A stretch of DNA of 64,000 nt, taken from DATKPC01 sp035524275. Its GTDB lineage: Bacteria > Pseudomonadota > Gammaproteobacteria > Burkholderiales > Burkholderiaceae_F. Positions 43,488 through 51,679 of this stretch are shown in pieces; the first letter of the stretch is position 1; every line of letters starts with the position of its first letter. The position numbers and the translations under genes are program-made. Under the pieces are notes generated by a model. It did no database searches, had not been told where the DNA came from, and worked only from the letters and a program-made list of their open reading frames with translations. The DNA is taken from positions 1 to 64,000 of the forward strand of contig DATKPC010000114.1 of NCBI GenBank assembly GCA_035524275.1, given 5' to 3'.

Positions 43488-44720
43488 TCAGGCCGGCGCC
43501 AGCGCGCGATCGAGCCACTCGATCCAGTGCATGACCGGCCGCGCGCTTCCGCCCTGCAGGTGCGAGATGCAGCCGATGTTCGCCGAGAGGATCACGTCCG
43601 GCCGCGCGACCTCGATGCGCTCCAGCTTGCGGTCGCGAAGTCGGCCGGCGAGTTCCGGCTGCAGCACCGAGTAGGTGCCGGCCGATCCGCAGCACAGGTG
43701 GGCCTCCTCGAAGCCGACGACGTCCGCGCCGACCGCACGCAGCATCGATTCGACGACGCCGCGTATCTTCTGCGCGTGCTGCAGCGTGCACGGCGGGTGG
43801 AACGCCACGCGGCGCATTTCGACGGGTCCCATCCGCGGCGCGGCCTGCTCGACCAGGCCCGGGACGACTTCCGCGACGTCCTTCGTCGCCGCGACGATGC
43901 GGGCGGCCTTCTCGGCGTAGCGCGGATCCTCGCGCAGCAGGTGGTCGTACTCGCGCACCGTAGCGCCGCAGCCGCTCGCGTTCATGACGATGGCCTCGAC
44001 GCCGGACTGCAGCTGCGGCCACCACGCATCGATATTGCGCCGCGCATCGGCGCGCGCGCCTTCGAGGTCCGCGAGGTGGTGCCGGATCGCGCCGCAGCAG
44101 CCGGCGCCGTCGGCCGCCGTGAGCTGGACGCCCAGCGCGTCGAAGACCCGCTCCGTCGCCGCATTGATGTTCGGTTGCATGGCCGGCTGCACGCAGCCCG
44201 CGAGGTAGAGCATACGGCGCGGATGCGCTCGGCGTGCGGCCCCGCGCGTCCTCGCGGTCGCGAGCGGCGGAACCTTCGAGCGGAGCGTCGCCGGCAGGAA
44301 CGGGCGTAGCACCTGGCCCAGACGGAAGGCCGGCGCGAAAGCGTTGCTCGTCAGGCCTTCGCGCAGCGCGGCGCGCGTCGCCGCCGCCGCCATCGGTCGC
44401 ACGACCTTCTTCTCGACGACGCGCCGCCCGATGTCGAGCAAGTGCGAGTACTGGACGCCTGAGGGGCACGTGGTCTCGCAGTTTCGGCAGGTCAGGCAAC
44501 GATCCAGGTGAAGCTGCGTCGCGGCAGTTGCCGGCTTGCCTTCCAGGACCTGCTTGATCAGGTAGATGCGTCCGCGCGGGCCGTCCAGCTCGTTGCCCAG
44601 CAGCTGGTAGGTCGGACACGTCGCATTGCAGAAGCCGCAGTGCACGCAGGTGCGCAGAATGGCCTCCGCTTCGCGGCCGTCGGTCGTGTCGCGGATCCAG
44701 CTCGCAAGGCTCGTCTGCAT
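43488..44720 (-). CDS. glcF: Glycolate oxidase iron-sulphur subunit
   Basis: GlcF accepts electrons from the GlcD/GlcE flavin subunits. The 410-residue protein has two [4Fe-4S] motifs (CVHCGFCNATCP near residue 25 and CLTCRNCETTCP near 75) and two CCG domains (GCVQPAMQPN to GAGCCG and HPPCTLQHAQK to CCGSAGTY). It follows glcE by 44 bp. The complex oxidises glycolate to glyoxylate at the membrane. Confidence 0.96.
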   Translation of the reverse strand: MQTSLASWIRDTTDGREAEAILRTCVHCGFCNATCPTYQLLGNELDGPRGRIYLIKQVLEGKPATAATQLHLDRCLTCRNCETTCPSGVQYSHLLDIGRRVVEKKVVRPMAAAATRAALREGLTSNAFAPAFRLGQVLRPFLPATLRSKVPPLATARTRGAARRAHPRRMLYLAGCVQPAMQPNINAATERVFDALGVQLTAADGAGCCGAIRHHLADLEGARADARRNIDAWWPQLQSGVEAIVMNASGCGATVREYDHLLREDPRYAEKAARIVAATKDVAEVVPGLVEQAAPRMGPVEMRRVAFHPPCTLQHAQKIRGVVESMLRAVGADVVGFEEAHLCCGSAGTYSVLQPELAGRLRDRKLERIEVARPDVILSANIGCISHLQGGSARPVMHWIEWLDRALAPA

Positions 44721-44764
44721 GGTCGGTGCGTGTCGCTCGGTCGTCGTCCGGTTGCCCGACGGAG

Positions 44765-45874
44765 TCAAAGATCCGGATACATCCGGCCGCGATTGAAGAT
44801 CCGCTGCGGATCGAAGGCTTCCTTCAGTCGCCGGTGGATCGCGGCAACCGGCGGCGCGAGCGTCGTGAATACGGCGCCGTCCGGCGAGCCGCCGCGGAAT
44901 CGTGTCGCGTGGCCGCCGACCGACGCGACACGGGCGCGGAGGCTTGCCGCCGGGGCCGACGTCCTCAACCAGCGCTGCGCACCGCCCCACTCGATCAACT
45001 GCGGCGCGTCCAGCCCGAGCGCCGGCGCCGTCGAGGGCACCGAGACGCGCCACAGCGGCGCGCCGCCGCCGAAGAACGCGTGCTGCTGTTCGCGCAGCGC
45101 ACGCCAGAAGGCGTCGGCGTCCGCGCGTTCGACGACGTCGCCGCCGAGTTGCCGGCGCGCCGCCTGGACGGCCGCCACGGCGCCGGAAAGGCGCAGGTGC
45201 AGCACGCCATCGTGCCAGGCGCTCGCCGACAGCGGCAGCGGCAGCCCGCCCCATTGGTTCAGTCGAGCCAGCGCCGTCGTCTCGTCGACCGCGAAGCGCA
45301 GCGTCGCTTCCTCCGGCGGGCGCGGGAGGACCTTCAGCGTGACGTCCAAGAGCACGCCCAGGATCCCGAGTGAACCCGCCAGCGCCCGCGCCACGTCGTA
45401 GCCGGCGACGTTCTTCATCACGTTGCCGCCGAAATGCAGGACGTCACCGCGCCCATCGAGCAGCGTGACGCCGAGGACGTAGTCGCGCACGCCACCGGCG
45501 GTCGCTCGCCGCGGGCCGGCCAGGCCGGCGGCAACGCAACCGCCGACGGTCGCCGTGTCACCGAAGTGCGGCGGCTCGAAGGCCAGCACCTGTCCGCTGC
45601 CCGCGAGCGCCGTCTCGACCTCGGCCAGCGGCGTGCCGCAGCGCGCCTTCAAGTAGAGCTCGGTCGGTTCGTACGCGACGATGCCGGCGATCCCGCCGAC
45701 CGGCAACGGCGTTCCGGTCGGCGGCTCGCCGTAGAAGGCTTTCGTCGATCCGCCCTGGATCTGCAGGGCCTCGCCCGCAGCGGCTGCGGCCCGCACGCGC
45801 GCCACGAGATCGGCCACGCGGCGGTCGCCGTCGTCGCCGGCGGTTGCGTCGGATCGGGGTTCGGTTCCAGGCAT
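44765..45874 (-). CDS. glcE: Glycolate oxidase FAD-binding subunit
   Basis: The 369-residue protein has a PCMH-type FAD-binding domain: QIQGGSTKAFYGEP, LKARCGTPLAEVETAL, FGDTATVGGCVAAGLAGPRR and HFGGNVMKNVAGYDVAR, which match GlcE. The C-terminal end is FDPQRIFNRGRMYPD, as in the family. It lies 38 bp after glcD and before glcF. GlcE has no activity alone and needs GlcD. Confidence 0.95.
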   Translation of the reverse strand: MPGTEPRSDATAGDDGDRRVADLVARVRAAAAAGEALQIQGGSTKAFYGEPPTGTPLPVGGIAGIVAYEPTELYLKARCGTPLAEVETALAGSGQVLAFEPPHFGDTATVGGCVAAGLAGPRRATAGGVRDYVLGVTLLDGRGDVLHFGGNVMKNVAGYDVARALAGSLGILGVLLDVTLKVLPRPPEEATLRFAVDETTALARLNQWGGLPLPLSASAWHDGVLHLRLSGAVAAVQAARRQLGGDVVERADADAFWRALREQQHAFFGGGAPLWRVSVPSTAPALGLDAPQLIEWGGAQRWLRTSAPAASLRARVASVGGHATRFRGGSPDGAVFTTLAPPVAAIHRRLKEAFDPQRIFNRGRMYPDL

Positions 45875-45912
45875 GGCGGACGTGGGGAATGGAAGCGGCC
45901 GGCGAGGCCTCG

Positions 45913-47439
45913 TCAGAAGCGTGGCAGGTCCGGAAAACGCAGGTTGCCGCCGTGCACGTGAATCCGCCCGAACTCCGCGCAGCGTGCCTTCGACGGGACG
46001 ACCTTGCCCGGATTGAGCAGTCCCGGCGGATCGAAGGCCCGCTTCACCGCGGTAAAGGCATCGAGCGTCGTTCGGTCGAACTGCAGGCACATCTGGTGGA
46101 CCTTCTCGACGCCGACGCCGTGTTCCCCGGTGACCGTGCCGCCGACTTCGACGCACAACTCGAGGATAGCGAATCCGAAGGCCTCGGCGCGCTGCGACGA
46201 GTCCGGGTCGTTCGCGTCGAACATGATGAGCGGATGCAGGTTGCCGTCGCCGGCATGGAACACGTTGGCGCAACGCAGCCCGAACCGGCCCTCCATCTCC
46301 CGGATGGCCGACAGGACCTTCGCCAGGCTGCGGCGCGGGATCGTTCCGTCCATGCAGTAGTAGTCGGGCGAGATCCTCCCGACGGCCGGGAACGCGGCCT
46401 TGCGGCCGGCCCAGAAGCGAAGGCGCTCCGCTTCCGACTGCGAGACCGTGAGCCGCGTCGCCCCGGACTTCTGCAGGACCGATCGGATCGCCGCGATCTC
46501 CTCGGCGACTTCCTCGCTCGTCCCGTCGGACTCGACGAGGAGGATCGTCGCCGCTTCCAGGTCGTAGCCGGCGCCGACGAAAGGTTCCACGGCCGCGGTT
46601 GCCGCGCGATCCATCATCTCCATGCCGGCCGGGATGATGCCGGCGGCGATGACCGCCGCGACCGCCTCGCCGGCGCGGCCGACGTCGTCGAACGACGCCA
46701 TCACGACCTGCGCCTGCGCCGGCTTCGGCACGAGGCGAACCGTCACCTCGGTCGCGACCGCGAGCATCCCTTCGGAGCCGATCACCATCGACAGCAGGTC
46801 GAGCCCCGGGGCGTCGAGCGCCGCGGACCCCACCTCGATGACGTCGCCGTCGATCGTCACCGCGCGCACGCGCATCACGTTATGTGTCGTCAGGCCGTAC
46901 TTCAGGCAATGGACGCCGCCGGAATTCTCCGCGACATTGCCGCCGATCGTGCACGCGATCTGGCTCGACGGGTCCGGCGCGTAGTACAGGCCATGCCCCG
47001 CGACCGCTTCGGAGACGGCCTGGTTGCGGACGCCGGGCTGCACGACGGCCGTGCGCGCGTTGGCGTCGATCGAAAGAATGCGGTTGAGTTTCGAGGTCGA
47101 CAGCAGCACGCCGGCGGCGTGCGGCAACGCGCTGCCCGCGAGCCCGGTGCCGGCGCCCCGCGGCACGACCGGAACCTCGAGCTCGCGGCAGGCGCGAAGC
47201 ACCGCGACGACCTGCGCCTCGTCGCGCGGCAGCGCGACGACCATCGGCAGCTGCCGGTACAGCGACAGGCCGTCGCATTCGAAGGGCCGGGTATCTTCCT
47301 CGCGATAGAGGAGGCAGTCCGGTTCCAGGATCCGCTGCAGCCGTTCGACGACGCGGCGCTGTCGCGTCGCGTCGACGGGGCCGCTGCCCTCGAGCGGAAT
47401 GCGTTCCGCGAGCAGTGCGTTGGCGGCTGGCACGCTCAT
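45913..47439 (-). CDS. glcD: Glycolate oxidase catalytic FAD subunit
   Basis: GlcD (508 residues) is the main flavin subunit. It shows PRGAGTGLAGSALPHAAGV, the IACTIGGNVAENSGGVHCLKYG FAD stretch, GSEGMLAVATEVTV and the substrate-site HAGDGNLHPL and GEHGVGVEK. Its start overlaps the stop of the upstream dehydrogenase by 4 bp. The gene order upstream-dehydrogenase, glcD, glcE, glcF, lrgA, lrgB suggests a single operon for 2-hydroxyacid use. Confidence 0.96.
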   Translation of the reverse strand: MSVPAANALLAERIPLEGSGPVDATRQRRVVERLQRILEPDCLLYREEDTRPFECDGLSLYRQLPMVVALPRDEAQVVAVLRACRELEVPVVPRGAGTGLAGSALPHAAGVLLSTSKLNRILSIDANARTAVVQPGVRNQAVSEAVAGHGLYYAPDPSSQIACTIGGNVAENSGGVHCLKYGLTTHNVMRVRAVTIDGDVIEVGSAALDAPGLDLLSMVIGSEGMLAVATEVTVRLVPKPAQAQVVMASFDDVGRAGEAVAAVIAAGIIPAGMEMMDRAATAAVEPFVGAGYDLEAATILLVESDGTSEEVAEEIAAIRSVLQKSGATRLTVSQSEAERLRFWAGRKAAFPAVGRISPDYYCMDGTIPRRSLAKVLSAIREMEGRFGLRCANVFHAGDGNLHPLIMFDANDPDSSQRAEAFGFAILELCVEVGGTVTGEHGVGVEKVHQMCLQFDRTTLDAFTAVKRAFDPPGLLNPGKVVPSKARCAEFGRIHVHGGNLRFPDLPRF

Positions 47440-48860
47440 CGCCTGACGACCTTTCCGGGGTTCATGATGTCCAGCGGATCGAACGCGCGCTTGATCCGCG
47501 CCATCATCTCGATCGCATCCTCGCCGTGCTCCTCGACGACGAAGCCCATCTTGTGCAGCCCGACGCCGTGCTCCCCGGTGCAGGTGCCGTCCATCGACAG
47601 CGCGCGCTTCACCAGCCGTTCGTTCAGCTCCTCCGCGATCTCGAAATCGCGCGGGCTGTTCGGATCGATGATCATCTGGACGTGGAAATTGCCGTCGCCG
47701 ACGTGCCCGATGATCGTCGTGATGATCGGCGCCCGGTCGAGGTCCTCCTGCGTCGCGCCGATGCATTCGGCGAGCCGCGATATCGGGACGCAGACGTCGG
47801 TCGAGACCGCACGGCTGCCGGGCTTCAGCTGCAGCGTCGCGAAGTAGGCGTTGTGGCGCGCCTGCCAGAGCCGCGAGCGCTCCTCCGGCTGCGTCGCCCA
47901 CTGGAAGTCGAGGCCATGGTGGTCGCGCGCGACGTGCTGCACCGCTTCGGCCTGCTCCCGCACCGCCGTGGCGCTGCCGTGGAACTCGAACAGCAGCATC
48001 GGCGTCTCGCGCAGCGCCAGCTTGCTGTAGGCGTTGACCGCGCGCACGCCGGTCGCGTCGAGCAGTTCGCACCGCGCCACCGGGATGCCGAGCTGGATCG
48101 TCTGGATCGTCGTGCGGACGGCGTCGGCGACGGTCGGGAAGTTGCAGATCGCCGCGCTGATCGACTCCGGCTGCGGATACAGCTTCACCGTCACCTCGGT
48201 GATCACGCCGAGCGTGCCCTCGGCGCCGACGAACAGTCGCGTCAGGTCGTAGCCGGCGCTCGACTTCTTCGCGCGCCGTGCCGTGCGTATCACCTTGCCG
48301 TCGGCTGTCACGACCGTCAGCGCGAGGACGTTCTCCCGCATCGTCCCGTAGCGCACGGCGTTCGTGCCGGAGGCGCGCGTGGACGCCATGCCGCCCAGTG
48401 TCGCATCGGCGCCCGGGTCGATCGGGAAGAAGAGCCCCGTATCGCGGATCTCGGTATTCAGCTGCTTGCGCGTGACGCCGGCCTGCACCGTGGCCGTGAG
48501 GTCCTCGGCCTGCACGGCCAGGACGCGATTCATCCGCGTCAGGTCGACGCTGACGCCGCCGTGGATCGGCAGCAGGTGTCCTTCGAGCGAGGATCCGGCG
48601 CCGTAGGGAATCAGCGGCACGCGGAAGGCCTGGCAGGCCTTGACGGCCTCGACGACATCCTCGGTCGACGTCGCGAAGACGACCGCGTCCGGAGGCACCG
48701 GTTCGAACGGCGACTCGTCGCGCCCGTGATGCTCGCGCACGGCGGCCGCGGTGGAGAACCGGTCGCCGAACCGCGTCCTGAGGCGCTCGACGAAGGCTTC
48801 GGCCAGCGGCCGGCCGCCTCCGGCTCGCGCTCCGATCCCACCCATTCCCGGTGCGTTCAT
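47436..48860 (-). CDS. FAD-linked oxidase, D-lactate dehydrogenase (cytochrome)-like
   Basis: The 474-residue protein belongs to the same FAD-PCMH/oxidase-C family as GlcD but is a distinct branch, close to yeast-type D-lactate dehydrogenase (Dld). Marks are PYGAGSSLEGHLLPIHGGVSVD, GATLGGMASTRASGTNAVRYGTM-type sequence, GAEGTLGVITEVTVK, GHVGDGNFH and GEHGVGLHK. It likely oxidises D-lactate or another 2-hydroxyacid and passes electrons to a cytochrome or quinone. It is the first gene of the cluster. I chose the ATG at 48860. Confidence 0.92.
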   Translation of the reverse strand: MNAPGMGGIGARAGGGRPLAEAFVERLRTRFGDRFSTAAAVREHHGRDESPFEPVPPDAVVFATSTEDVVEAVKACQAFRVPLIPYGAGSSLEGHLLPIHGGVSVDLTRMNRVLAVQAEDLTATVQAGVTRKQLNTEIRDTGLFFPIDPGADATLGGMASTRASGTNAVRYGTMRENVLALTVVTADGKVIRTARRAKKSSAGYDLTRLFVGAEGTLGVITEVTVKLYPQPESISAAICNFPTVADAVRTTIQTIQLGIPVARCELLDATGVRAVNAYSKLALRETPMLLFEFHGSATAVREQAEAVQHVARDHHGLDFQWATQPEERSRLWQARHNAYFATLQLKPGSRAVSTDVCVPISRLAECIGATQEDLDRAPIITTIIGHVGDGNFHVQMIIDPNSPRDFEIAEELNERLVKRALSMDGTCTGEHGVGLHKMGFVVEEHGEDAIEMMARIKRAFDPLDIMNPGKVVRR

Positions 48861-49101
48861 AGTCAGGCTCCGATGCGGTCCGATCGACCGGCCGCGCGCC
48901 ATGCCGGCGGCGGCCTGCAGCGAACCGTAGCCGCCGATGTCGGTTCGATCCGGTTCCTCCGGGTCGACGTGATTCGCGTCGATACCCCAAGTCTCAAGGA
49001 TTGTAGGCGCAGCGGGCCGTCGTCACGCCGGGCAGGGCGTGCGCCGCCGCAGCCGAGCGCGGGACCGCGAGCCGACGCGGTCGGGCGCCGTGGTCTTTCC
49101 G

Positions 49102-50019
49102 TCAGCGCGATGCCGGCAGCGGGCGACCCTCGGCGGCGGCGGCCTCCGGCTTGGGGCCCCATCGGACCAGCCCCAGCACCAGGGCCGTCCCGGCGAGGAT
49201 CACGACGCCGCCGACCGCCATCTGCGGGCTGATCGTTTCGCCGAGCACGACGCCGCCCCATCCGGCGGCGAACACCGGGATCAGGAACGTCACCGACGCG
49301 CTGCGGATCGCGCCGACGTGCGCGATGAGCCGGAAGTAGAGGACGTACGCGGCGGCGGAACAGACGAGCCCCAGCGCCGCGGCCGCGTACCACGCGGTGG
49401 CCGTCGGCGGGGTCGCGGGCCACGCCTGCAGCGCGAATGGCGCCACGGCCAAGGCCGACGCCAGCTGGCTGCCGCAGGCGAGTCCGAGCGCAGGCACGTC
49501 GGCGGCGTAGCGGCGCGCCAGGTTCGCCGCGACGCCATACGAGGCCGTCGCGACGAGCGCCGCGACGATCGCCCATCCGCTGGCCCCGGGCCTGAAGTCG
49601 ATCCGCCCCCAGACCAGGATCGCGACGCCCGCGAGGCCGAACGCGAGGCCGACCCCTTGCGGTCGGCTGATCGCGTGCCGCAGCCAGATTCGTCCGATGA
49701 GCGCGGTCCACAGCGGCGTCGTCGCATTGAGCAGGGCGGCAAAGCCGGCGGTCACCGACTGCAGCGCAAAGCTGAACATCACGAACGGCAGCGCCGAGTT
49801 GAGCAGCCCGACGACGACGATCGGCGCGGCGTGCCGCGCGAGGACCCGCAGCTCGCCGCGAAGGGCAAGCAGCGGAAGCAGCGCCGCCGCCCCGATGCTG
49901 ACCCGCAGCTCGACAAGCGCCAGCGGTCCGAATGCCGGCACCGCGTAGCGCATGAAAAGAAAGCTGGCGCCCCAGATCGCTGCGAGCAGGACCAGCTCGC
50001 CGGAATCGCGCATGCGCAT
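49102..50019 (-). CDS. EamA/DMT-family transporter
   Basis: The 305-residue protein has about ten hydrophobic helices arranged as two EamA repeats (LVLLAAIWGASFLFMRYA near the start and VGLAFGLAGVAILVWGRID before the second half). Members export metabolites or amino acids; the substrate is unknown. The ATG at 50019 has GGAGG five bases before it. It lies 175 bp after the DAHP synthase stop on the same strand, so co-transcription is uncertain. Confidence 0.9.
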   Translation of the reverse strand: MRMRDSGELVLLAAIWGASFLFMRYAVPAFGPLALVELRVSIGAAALLPLLALRGELRVLARHAAPIVVVGLLNSALPFVMFSFALQSVTAGFAALLNATTPLWTALIGRIWLRHAISRPQGVGLAFGLAGVAILVWGRIDFRPGASGWAIVAALVATASYGVAANLARRYAADVPALGLACGSQLASALAVAPFALQAWPATPPTATAWYAAAALGLVCSAAAYVLYFRLIAHVGAIRSASVTFLIPVFAAGWGGVVLGETISPQMAVGGVVILAGTALVLGLVRWGPKPEAAAAEGRPLPASR

Positions 50020-50194
50020 CCCCGCCTCCCCGATGGATGGAACCGATAGCTGCGGTCGTCGTGGACCGCAGCCCTCCGGCATTCGACACGGCCGGCGCGG
50101 CCGCCGCACCCCGCTTCCTGTCGTGCAATTCGAAAGCGCGGGCGCATCGCGAGACGGGATCGCCGCGCGACCCGTCCCCCGGCAACGACCGCGC

Positions 50195-51289
50195 CTACGC
50201 CCCCGTCGTCCGAGGGCGAACGAGCCGCCGCGCGCGCACGCCCTCGGCCAGGGTCTCGATCGCGCGGATGCCGTCGTCCCAGCCGATGCACGCGTCGGTG
50301 ATCGATTGCCCGAAGACGAGCGGCTTTCCGGGCACCAGGTCCTGGCGACCGCCGACGAGGTGGCTCTCGATCATCACGCCGACGATGCGTGATTCGCCTG
50401 CGGCCAGTTGCCGCGCGATGTCGGCACAGACGACGAGCTGGTTCTCGTGCCGCTTCTGGCTGTTGGCGTGGCTCGCGTCGACCATCAGCCGCGCGGCGAG
50501 CCCGGAGCGCGCGAGTTCGTCGCAGGCCGCCTGCACGCTCGCGGCATCGTAGTTGGGCGTCTTGCCGCCGCGCAGGATGATGTGGCAGTCCTCGTTGCCG
50601 CGCGTCGAGACGATCGCGGAATGCCCGCCCTTCGTGACCGAGAGGAAGTGGTGCGGCTGCTGCGCGGCCTTGATCGCGTCGGCCGCGATACGGATATTGC
50701 CGTCGGTCCCGTTCTTGAACCCGACCGGACACGACAGCCCGGAGGCCAGCTCGCGATGCACCTGCGATTCCGTCGTCCGCGCGCCGATGGCGCCCCAGGC
50801 GACGAAGTCGGCGATGTACTGCGGCGTGATCATGTCGAGGTATTCGCAGCCGGCCGGCACGCCCAGCTCGTTGATCTCCAGCAGCAGTTCGCGGGCGATC
50901 CGCAGGCCGTGGTTGATCCGGAAGCTGCCGTCGAGGTCCGGGTCGTTGATGAGTCCCTTCCAGCCGACCGTCGTGCGCGGTTTCTCGAAATAGACCCGCA
51001 TCACGATCTCGAGGTCCGCCGCATGCCGCACGCGGACTTCGCGCAGCCGGCGCGCGAACTCCATCGCGGCCTCGGTGTCGTGGATCGAGCAGGGGCCGAT
51101 CACGACGATCAGCCGGTCGTCGGCCGCCAGCAGGATCCGATGCAGCGCCTCGCGGCTCTCGTGCACCGTGCGCGACGCCGCATCGGTACACGGAAACTCG
51201 CGCAGCAGGTGCGAAGGGGGGACCAGTTCCTTGATCTCCTTGATCCGCAGGTCATCGGTCATGTACCGCTTCTTCGGCGCCTGGTCCAT
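50195..51289 (-). CDS. aroG: 3-deoxy-7-phosphoheptulonate synthase, Phe-sensitive type
   Basis: DAHP synthase joins phosphoenolpyruvate and erythrose 4-phosphate in the first step of the shikimate pathway. The 364-residue type I enzyme has IGPCSIHD, KPRTTVGWKG, GARTTESQVHRELASGLSCP, GFKNGTDG and DASHANSQK. The Phe-pocket residues of E. coli AroG (TPQY, ELASGLS, FLSVTK) are kept, so feedback by phenylalanine is expected. I chose the ATG at 51289, with GAGAGG before it. A Phe-rich leader frame and a terminator hairpin lie upstream, so transcription is probably attenuated. Confidence 0.95.
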   Translation of the reverse strand: MDQAPKKRYMTDDLRIKEIKELVPPSHLLREFPCTDAASRTVHESREALHRILLAADDRLIVVIGPCSIHDTEAAMEFARRLREVRVRHAADLEIVMRVYFEKPRTTVGWKGLINDPDLDGSFRINHGLRIARELLLEINELGVPAGCEYLDMITPQYIADFVAWGAIGARTTESQVHRELASGLSCPVGFKNGTDGNIRIAADAIKAAQQPHHFLSVTKGGHSAIVSTRGNEDCHIILRGGKTPNYDAASVQAACDELARSGLAARLMVDASHANSQKRHENQLVVCADIARQLAAGESRIVGVMIESHLVGGRQDLVPGKPLVFGQSITDACIGWDDGIRAIETLAEGVRARRLVRPRTTGA

Positions 51290-51355
51290 CGCGTTCCTCT
51301 CCGTCGTTCCGTGCCCGCCGGCTGGGCTGCCGGTCGTCGAATCTCGTTCGCCATC

Positions 51356-51387
51356 AAAAAAAAACCGCCAGGACATGCCTGGCGGTT
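51356..51387 (-). terminator. Attenuator terminator upstream of aroG
   Basis: On the minus strand a perfect 10-bp stem (51387-51378 with 51372-51363) and a 5-base loop are followed by nine T (51364-51356). It lies about 67 bases before the aroG start and about 25 bases after the stop of the Phe-rich leader frame. Its 5' arm can pair instead with CCTGGCGG at 51442-51435 inside the leader frame. Confidence 0.9.
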
Positions 51388-51411
51388 CTTGAATCGGTGA
51401 AGTGCCTGGAA

Positions 51412-51492
51412 CTACGCGCGCTTTCCGACTCGCTCCGCCAGGTGGCACGGAAAGCCGAAATAAAAACCGAATCGAAAATCGCGCCGGATCAT
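51412..51492 (-). CDS. Phenylalanine-rich leader peptide, candidate attenuator control frame
   Basis: This 26-codon frame starts with ATG at 51492 and ends with TAG at 51412. Residues 5-15 read DFRFGFYFGFP, so five of nine residues from 6 to 14 are Phe and one is Tyr. It lies between aroG and the upstream gene, before a terminator, in the layout of the known phe leader peptides of enterics. The codons after the Phe run contain a copy of the terminator 3' arm, which would act as antiterminator. No clear ribosome site is seen. Translation is inferred. Confidence 0.75.
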   Translation of the reverse strand: MIRRDFRFGFYFGFPCHLAERVGKRA

Positions 51493-51679
51493 GGCCAGGA
51501 AGCTTCGCCTAGGACTTGAACTCGCGGGGTCGAACCCGGGCCGGAAACCGGAGCCTCGGCCGGGAGCCGCACATTCCCTCGCACGGACTCTACCGGACTT
51601 TGCCCGGGACCCGCAAATCAGGGCGATCGCGCGTGCGCGTCAGCGTCGATGGCGGGCCGCCGCGTCGGCTGCGGCGCGC

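Noticed and set aside
51289..51448. In-frame N-terminal extension of aroG containing a three-Phe run
   Set aside because: The Phe run is only the translation of the terminator T-tract. The ATG at 51289 has a good ribosome site and gives the normal AroG start.
51500..51560. T-arm-like sequences (GTTCAAGTCC and GGGTTCGACCC on the minus strand)
   Set aside because: No acceptor stem, D-arm or anticodon arm can be placed around them, so this is not a tRNA.
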